64,000 bases of DNA from Prunus persica (lineage: Eukaryota > Streptophyta > Magnoliopsida > Rosales > Rosaceae), in contig NC_034011.1 of assembly GCF_000346465.2 (NCBI RefSeq), positions 14,879,339 to 14,943,338 of the forward strand. Reading direction: 5' to 3'. The notes below the pieces were generated by a model. The model had not been told where the DNA came from, searched no databases, and worked only from the letters and a program-made list of their open reading frames with translations. Shown piece by piece: positions 57,962-64,000 of the stretch. A program made the translations under genes and the position numbers. Numbering within the stretch: the stretch's first letter is position 1; every line of letters begins with the position of its first letter.

Positions 57962-60234
57962 TGTGGGGGCTTTTTCGTTCCGGCAGCTACAGATGGGTTT
58001 GGGCTGCTGTAAAGAGCTAAATGTGTGAAATTGCCCCTTGAGTTGAAGTTCAAGGATCAGACCCCAAGAGTGTTTCAAAAGGGTAGTTGAGCCTTAGGAA
58101 ACACCTTGGTCTTCTTCACCAATGAAACCAACAGTCGCTTACAGATAAATTATTGGCTTGGCATGAGAAGCTTGTGGCATGAGAGTTGAGCATTCATGAG
58201 TTTAGCATGAGAGAGAGAAGACTTGGGTTTCCTATGAGGAATAGAGGCTTAAAGTAATGATTTCATGAGGATTTGCTGAGGAGAGAGAGAGAGAGACATA
58301 TATTATGGTGGATGAATAAGTGCTTTAGGTAATTTTCCAGCAACTTGACGAAGCTTTCGTCAGGCTCTGGAATGGCTGACCAGGAGAAAATGGGAAGCAA
58401 TGGAAGAACAAGGCTTGAAATCGAAGGGTTCCAGAGATGAAAGTTGATGCTTGCTCTCTCTGGATATGGTTGTTTGCCTTCGATCGGAAAGAGAGAAAGA
58501 AGATAGAAGCATGGGTAGCTATAGTAGATTTCCAGCAGCTTGACAAAAGCTTCGTCAGGCTCCTGGGTTGCACGACAGAAGAGAAAATGGGAAGAGATGG
58601 AGGAGTACGGCTCGAAATTGCAGGGATTTCAGGGATGAGAGATGATGCTTGCTCTCTGGATGTGTGTTTATAGAAAGAGAGGAAGCAGATGGAAGAACAA
58701 AGCATGAAATTGAAGGGTTCCAGAGGGGATGCTTGCCTTCGATGAGTTGATCTGGTTGCTGGGAGGCTTGCAGCAACCAAGGTCTGTTTTGAGATCAGAT
58801 CTAAGATCTCTTTGCTGGGTAGAAATTGTTTTCTTTTATAGGCGCTAAAAACCTTAATTTTGTCAAGCCACTCTCTCCCCTTTTCCTTCACTTTCTTCCA
58901 TTCCACCTTATTTGGTGAAACTTTCCTAGCCTGAGCATGTAGGCATGAAGCTTTTTGGAGTTCCAAGACCTTCACACAGCTGGACTTCTCCATATGGGTG
59001 AGGAGCCACCCACTTTTTCTCCTTGTTTTCTCACCAAAGCTTGCAGAGGAAAGAATGGGTAAGGGTGCTTGGTCAAAAAGGTGATTAGCACATGGGTTTG
59101 CTTGGTTTTGGTGGTTTGGCTGCGATCTAGTTTTAACAGAGATGCACGGCGTTGGATATTTTATAAGGTGCTGGGATGGGCTGTTTTGTTTCCAGCGGCT
59201 TGTGAGTTCCCTTTGATTTCTTCAGACTGCTGGAAGCTTTGGCTGATGTGGGATTTTCTCACATGTTATGGACTATTAGGTTTTATAAGGTGATGGGCTA
59301 CTTGGTTTTCTCTCATGCTTATCCATATTAGGGATGGCAATGGGTTGAATCGGGAGTGTGTATGTCATTCCCATCCCCGTTAAACTTTTTTCCCCCATCT
59401 CCGCCTTTATATCCGCAATATTCATATCGGGGATTCCCCATCCCCACATTCGTTGGGGAATGGGTTCCCTGACCCGCCCCATTAGGGAAGAAAAAACCAA
59501 TATATAACTACTTAGTTGAAAGATAAAAAAACGTACTAAGGCAAGATAATGAATATAAATAATACATACTTACAAGACAATATAAGAATTATGGCTTAAG
59601 ATTTGTATAAATTATATAAGTATATAATATAATAATATAAAATATAAAACTTAGTCGGTACAATCACTTTAGTAGCATATTTATATTTACTATAATATAT
59701 ATTTATATACCTCATCAAAATATATATATATATTCTAAACGGGGAGGGTTCGGGTTGGGGATTACAACATCATCCCCGCCCCTTCCCAAACACCATACCC
59801 AAAAAATTCCCCGTACCCGTGCCCATACCCATTTTTTGTCCTTCATACCCGACCTATTAGGGTCGAATCCCTGCGAAAACCCTTACCTGCGGGGAAAATT
59901 GTCATCCCTAACCCATATGTTTGGGCTCAAGGAATGGGCTTGAGTTTTGGTGCTCCCTAGTAGCCCAAAACTTCCACTCCTTGGACCATTAATGGGCCTC
60001 GTGAATACTCGTAACCATCCATACCACAACCCTCTCAGCAAGCCTGGGCATTCGCGTGGCTTGGGCCCACTTAAGCTTGTAGCGTGTTGCTTATTTGCTT
60101 ATTTGCTTGGTGTGGCATGTGTGCATGCGCATATGATGAACTTTCGCGTTCTCAAATCGGGTTTCTTCTCAGTAAGGTATCGCATTTAACCGAGAATATA
60201 TTTGGGTCTAGCCTTAATTTTTTGGGTCTCAACA
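57962..60234 (-). repeat. 5' LTR of the LARD-like element, with insertion
   Basis: It is 2273 bp. Without the 582-bp insertion and one copy of its 8-bp duplication it is about 1683 bp, near the size of the other LTR. Confidence 0.9.
59329..59910. mobile_element. hAT-like (Ac-type end) non-autonomous element
   Basis: It begins TAGGGATGGCAATGGG and ends (inverted) TAGGGATGACAATTTTCC. The flanks ATCCATAT and ACCCATAT differ by one base and the other LTR has ACCCATAT once, so the 8-bp target duplication is confirmed by an empty site. No coding frame is present. Confidence 0.88.
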
Positions 60235-60441
60235 AGCATTAAGCCTAAAAGTATTTGAGTAGGCCTAAATTTCTGACATTGTATCAGAACCAAGCAGTTT
60301 CTATTCCAAGTTATTTCAGAATTTTTCAGATGTCAAATATGATTCTTGTGTTCCATAGTTGGAAGGTTTTGGATCATAATCGGCCTATATAGTTAGTATA
60401 GATTAAACCAACAATTTCCTTTTATGGAAATGAAGTATTAT

Positions 60442-60677
60442 CACTACAAAAAATGTGGGCAATGGTCACTTTTTTATTCCTTTTTTTAAATTTTTTAAAT
60501 TTTTTATTTTATAACTTTTGGAGATTATTGGTCACGTTTTTCCATGACTAAAAGATTATTTATCACATTTTTTTCACGACTAATGGCCTTAATCACAAAT
60601 TAGTCACACAAAAAACGTGATCAATAATCTACAAAACTTACCCAAAAAAAGTTACTATTGCCAACAATATTTTAGTG
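60442..60677. mobile_element. Small TIR element with CACTA-like ends
   Basis: The left CACTACAAAAAATGTGGGCA and the right (inverted) CACTAAAATATTGTTGGCAA share the inner GGCAATRGT. Complementarity also extends outward (GTATTATCACTA both ways), so the true ends and superfamily are unsure. Confidence 0.5.
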
Positions 60678-60706
60678 ATAATACATCATTTCCAAAATGT
60701 AATAGA

Positions 60707-61041
60707 TGGATAATGTTAGGCTTACCACATTATGTGTCACCTCTCTAATAGAGGTGGAGCCCAACAGTACAATGGGGTCCACCTCTATGGAAAATATTTC
60801 CCTCTTTACCATGTAAGTAGGAGCTCCAACATTCCTGTTAGTAGCAATGTGACATGTGTGCATAAATTTTTCTTTTTATGTTTTTGATGAATTATTTTTG
60901 CATATGTGTCAAAATATAATTCACAAAATGGAGGAGTATCTCCCTATAGGAAGGAGACAAGCAGTATCTCACTTCTATTAGAGAGGTGGTACACAATATG
61001 ATATAAAAATGTGATAAGCCTAGTATTTTCCTTAATAAATT
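60707..61041. mobile_element. MITE, about 335 bp
   Basis: The left GATAATGTTAGGCTTACCAC and the right (inverted) AAATACTAGGCTTATCAC extend to ACCTCTCTAATAGA in both arms. No coding sequence is present. Confidence 0.7.
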
Positions 61042-61401
61042 AGTTGTGAAGGCTTTTAAATATAAATTAGCGGATTGCCATATAAAAAGATTAAAATATG
61101 TGACATGAGACTTTTCTTTTTCCTTTTCAAATGACAACATATGTGATGGTCTAGCAGCCAGCTGTTAGCAAGGGATCATATCAATTCTACAAAGTCACGG
61201 TAAAAATTAAGGTAAACTTTTAATCTTGTTTTTGTAGGTACATCATTTTTTAATGTGATTAGTTTGTATATATGTTCTTGAAAAATATCATAAAAACATT
61301 GTTCTCTAAAAACTAGCTGAAAAGAAGAGTCTAGACGTTATTTGTATCATCCCTTCTAATATGTCTTGTCAAAAACTCTTGTTAGGGTGCTAGTTGAAAA
61401 A

Positions 61402-61667
61402 GAATAATGCCACGCTTATCATATTTGTACAAGATATTATCATACCACCTTATGTGGCAGATGAGGTGGACAGCCACATCAATTAAAATGATTTAATATT
61501 TCCTTTTTTCTTTTATAATTTATTAACAATTTAAAAAAACTGTTAATTAAACTTTCTTTAATAAAATACACTTTGTTGATTTAATTGATGTAGCATATGA
61601 TATGCACATGCCACATCATGTAGTATAGAAATATGGGATAAAAATGTGGTAAATATAGCATTACTGG
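61402..61667. mobile_element. MITE, about 265 bp
   Basis: The left AATAATGCCACGCTTATCAT and the right (inverted) AGTAATGCTATATTTACCAC resemble the ends of the element at 60707-61041. No coding sequence is present. Confidence 0.6.
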
Positions 61668-61760
61668 TTGAAAAAATATAAATGCATTAACTTTTTCGAG
61701 AATTAACTTATAATATAAATGCATTATAACTTAAGTGAAGTTAATTTGTGGGCTCCTTCC

Positions 61761-61800
61761 TATAGGTTAACCTATAAATGCATTAACAAACGTTTGTTAA
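61761..61800. promoter_or_regulatory. Two perfect palindromes upstream of the RALF gene
   Basis: TATAGGTTAACCTATA (61761-61776) and TTAACAAACGTTTGTTAA (61783-61800) are perfect palindromes six bases apart, about 360 bases before the start codon. A role as protein binding sites is possible but unproven. Confidence 0.5.
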
Positions 61801-61920
61801 TTCGTTTCAGTCAGCAATCTTGATAGATATTCCTGAAGTGGAGCCTATAAATTGGGAGCCGTATATGCAATGGAAGCTTGGTTTGAACGAATCTTAAAGA
61901 CCTTCAAGTACAAACATGTT

Positions 61921-61930
61921 TATAAAATAA
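61921..61930 (+). promoter_or_regulatory. Candidate TATA box of the RALF gene
   Basis: TTATAAAATA lies about 225 bases before the ATG. A second candidate, CTATAAATTG, is at 61846-61855. The choice would set a leader of about 200-280 bases. Confidence 0.45.
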
Positions 61931-62152
61931 GGAGTGAGAATCGGACACGTCTCACAACATACGTCACACAAAAGCACAAAACAAGCTTAATCAAGTGAAA
62001 TGATTATATTAAAACTCTAGTTAATTAGTGTAAATCACTACCCTAATTAACTACTATACTCACCAAGCTTAGCTTCATTCATCTTCAGCTTCCAAAATAT
62101 ACACTCATTCTATTCATCCTCTCTTCACCCTCTTCATCTCTCATCTAGGGTC

Positions 62153-62578
62153 ATGACCAACAATATTACATTTGTAGTAATTATTCTCTTTGTGATGGCC
62201 TTGGCAATGGTGGCTGAATCAACCCAACACACCACCAACATGTATTCGCGTGGGCGTGCCACCACCGAATTCAAACTCGTGAGGCATGATGCCGGTGATG
62301 GAGAAGTGGCTACTCCACCACCACGTGCATGTAATGGCTCATTGGGCGAGGAGTGTCTGAATGAGGAGGAAGAAGAGGAGGACGAGCAGGAGGGCCTGCA
62401 AACTGTAAGACCTCAAGATGAAGGTAACACAAGGTATATAAGCTATGAAGCCCTCAAGAAGGATAATGTTCCATGCAATCGACGCGGCAGTTCTTATTAT
62501 AATTGTGGTACATCTGGGAAGATCAATCCTTATCAACGTGGCTGCACTATCATTACAAATTGTGCTCGAGAGGGATGA
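62153..62578 (+). CDS. RALF: RALF-family peptide precursor
   Basis: A single-exon frame of 141 residues. Residues 1 to about 22 are a signal peptide. The pro-region carries an ACNGSLGEEC motif (Cys 60 and 68) and an acidic run at 71-80. The mature peptide region has YISY at 95-98, then VPCNRRGSSYYNC (Cys 108, 118) and NPYQRGCTIITNC (Cys 131, 137), the two disulfide pairs of RALF peptides. RALFs are secreted and signal through FERONIA-type receptor kinases. Unusual: the RRxL site that subtilase S1P cuts in many RALF precursors is absent; the corresponding stretch reads LQTVRPQDEGNTR. It may be processed elsewhere or not at all. The start is supported by the signal peptide and a CT-rich leader. 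No introns are needed, as is usual for this family. Confidence 0.94.
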   Translation: MTNNITFVVIILFVMALAMVAESTQHTTNMYSRGRATTEFKLVRHDAGDGEVATPPPRACNGSLGEECLNEEEEEEDEQEGLQTVRPQDEGNTRYISYEALKKDNVPCNRRGSSYYNCGTSGKINPYQRGCTIITNCAREG

Positions 62579-63290
62579 TTAGTAACTTAGTTTTGAGATA
62601 AGAGGTGTTGGCGAGTTTATTTGACAGGAGGCACATTTTTTTTATTTTTTTTATTTTTAAATCTTCATTATTATTTCTCTTATTTTCTTCCTTTTCTGAT
62701 CACCCTAATCTCTTACTATGTTTTAGGTTTTTTCTTTCTTTTCTTTGTTTTTGGAGAGGGGGGGTGGGAAGGAGGGGTGCTGGTGATTTTGTAACTTTAT
62801 TTTTTTAATCTAATTATTTATTTATCAGCTGGTTATTTGATATTCACCACTAGGTTTGGGAAGTTTTTGCCTTGCAATATTTTTTTTGCATACCAGAAGA
62901 ACTAATAGGTATTGCACCAAATATGCCATCGAAATTTGAGATTTAGGGTTTCACAGGCAAGGACAATTCTTTGTTTATATATATGTATATATTTAAAGGA
63001 GTCTGAAATGAAAAACTATTTAAATAATTAAATTATTTGAACTCCAAGATTTTTTTTTTAGTATTTGTAATTTGATTTTAGATATAAATAAAGCTCAAGA
63101 AACCAGCTTGGCACTAAAACAACCATTATTGGGCGACATACATACAAGATTTACGCGGGGACCTTTTAGTGGCGATTTTTGGTGTCTCGGAAGTGAAGGT
63201 CATTTCCGATTAGTTATCAACAGTGTCACTTGTAGATCTCATTGGTCAAATGGAAGAAGGAAACCTCAGGCCGATTTATCTAGAGCCGCA
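62579..63290. other. RALF 3' region and spacer
   Basis: T-rich sequence that probably includes the RALF 3' UTR. An 83-codon plus frame (63072-63323) crosses into the CACTA end and has no known family, so I do not count it as a gene. Confidence 0.5.
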
Positions 63291-64000
63291 GACTACTACA
63301 AAAAAGCAAAAAGACGACGGTAAATCACCGTCGTGTATTCGGTTTTTCAATGGTCGTGGAATCCACCGTCATCTTTTCCCTGATAAACCACGACGCTAAA
63401 TCACCGTCGTTGTTAAAATATACAACGTCATCAACAAATACAAAACGACGTCTTTGTACTGCAAAAAGATCTAAAAAAGCAGTCGAGGATGAGAATAGAC
63501 GACCAACTCTCTAAAAAAACCGTCGTTAAAAAGGAAAAATATGACACATATTAAGAGAACAAAGCCGCAAGATAGACATACAACGACGAAAATAAAAATA
63601 CGACGCCGTTAAATATCATTTTCACGACAATAAAAAATTTGACGTCTTTAAATACATTAGAAGACGACGTTATTGAAACCTACTACGTCGCATATATAAA
63701 AACAGCCGTCGTAAAATTAATTTTCCACTTCGATTTTTCAATAAAAGATGACGTGGAAATAGTTGTCAGTGTCATTATTTACGACGTATGTATTTATAGA
63801 GTAGACGTTGAAAAACGAAACAACGTCGGTTACAAATATATGAGAGTCGTATTACAAAATTTATACGTCATATTTTCAGAAACAAACAACGACGATAAAT
63901 ATTAGACGTTGTTAAATAAAACAACGTCGGCAAACAATAAAAACAGACGTGTTTAGTCTGCTAAAGTTCTAGAAAATAGTCGAGGATGAGAATAGACGAC
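63291..64000 (-). mobile_element. Second CACTA of the same family, end only
   Basis: From GACTACTACAAAAAAGC the sequence matches the reverse complement of 45800 down to about 45090 with only scattered differences. The first base of the CACTA terminus is G instead of C. The element runs past the window edge. Its sense strand is opposite to that of the 34111-45800 element. Confidence 0.92.

Larger units (their letters stand above)
54340..60234 (-). mobile_element. LARD-like LTR retrotransposon, non-coding
   Basis: Large direct repeats at 54340-56074 and 57962-60234 begin TGTAGGGGC/TGTGGGGGC and end GTCTCAACA. AGCAT flanks the whole element (54335-54339 and 60235-60239). On the minus strand a primer site lies at 57939-57960 and a purine tract at 56075-56086, so transcription should run on the minus strand. 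The 1.9-kb interior has no gag or pol and is mostly minisatellite. It would need proteins of another element to move. Confidence 0.9.

Noticed and set aside
62605..62808. Phe/Leu-rich frame after the RALF gene
   Set aside because: Low-complexity T-rich 3' sequence.

Overview
This window looks like nuclear DNA from a dicot plant, probably a woody rosid. The evidence is AT-rich sequence, GT-AG introns and dense plant transposons of many kinds: Copia and Gypsy LTR elements, CACTA, Helitron, hAT-like and MITE copies. The few host genes belong to plant families. The species cannot be fixed from sequence alone; a Rosaceae genome is a guess.

Host genes are few. (1) 2503-6777, minus: an intact five-exon WSD-type wax ester synthase/diacylglycerol acyltransferase gene with the HHxxxDG motif. 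(2) 28711-29593, minus: a two-exon early-nodulin-like phytocyanin with a signal peptide and a GPI-type tail. (3) 62153-62578, plus: a single-exon RALF-family peptide precursor. Possible gene debris lies at 18063-18269 and 52496-53130.

The rest is mostly transposon strata. 1-1579 is a Copia element collapsed by an internal deletion. 8.9-12.1 kb holds Gypsy debris with a minus-strand reverse transcriptase/RNase H remnant. 12988-15336 is the 3' part of a minus-strand Copia split by a 1.56-kb solo LTR with a perfect 5-bp target duplication. 15337-18061 is a short Copia keeping gag and a protease scrap. 19.3-21.3 kb is a five-unit tandem array of about 366 bp with a MITE inside. 21693-26384 is a nearly full-length Copia killed by stops and an integrase deletion. 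46.4-48.3 kb is another 5'-truncated Copia. 49501-51162 is a Helitron holding a TIR element, which itself holds a small MITE. 51789-52490 is a second solo LTR with a perfect target duplication. 54340-60234 is a minus-strand, non-coding, LARD-like LTR element with large LTRs and minisatellites; one LTR carries an hAT-like insertion.

The most interesting object is a complete 11.7-kb CACTA (En/Spm) transposon at 34111-45800. It has CACTACTACAAAAA ends and a TAA target duplication. It carries (a) a decayed gene joining a Ptta/En-Spm plant-transposase region to a Ulp1-like protease domain whose catalytic Cys position reads Phe, (b) a TNP2 gene reduced by a clean in-frame deletion to its N-terminal and DUF4216-like ends, (c) a captured fragment of the proteasome subunit gene RPN6, and (d) short CGTCG/CGACG motifs spread over the whole element, introns included, but scarce in exons. 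The CACTA inserted into one arm of a large older inverted duplication (31.7-34.1 kb plus 45.8-46.0 kb). A second, very similar CACTA end in the opposite orientation enters at 63291 and runs off the window.
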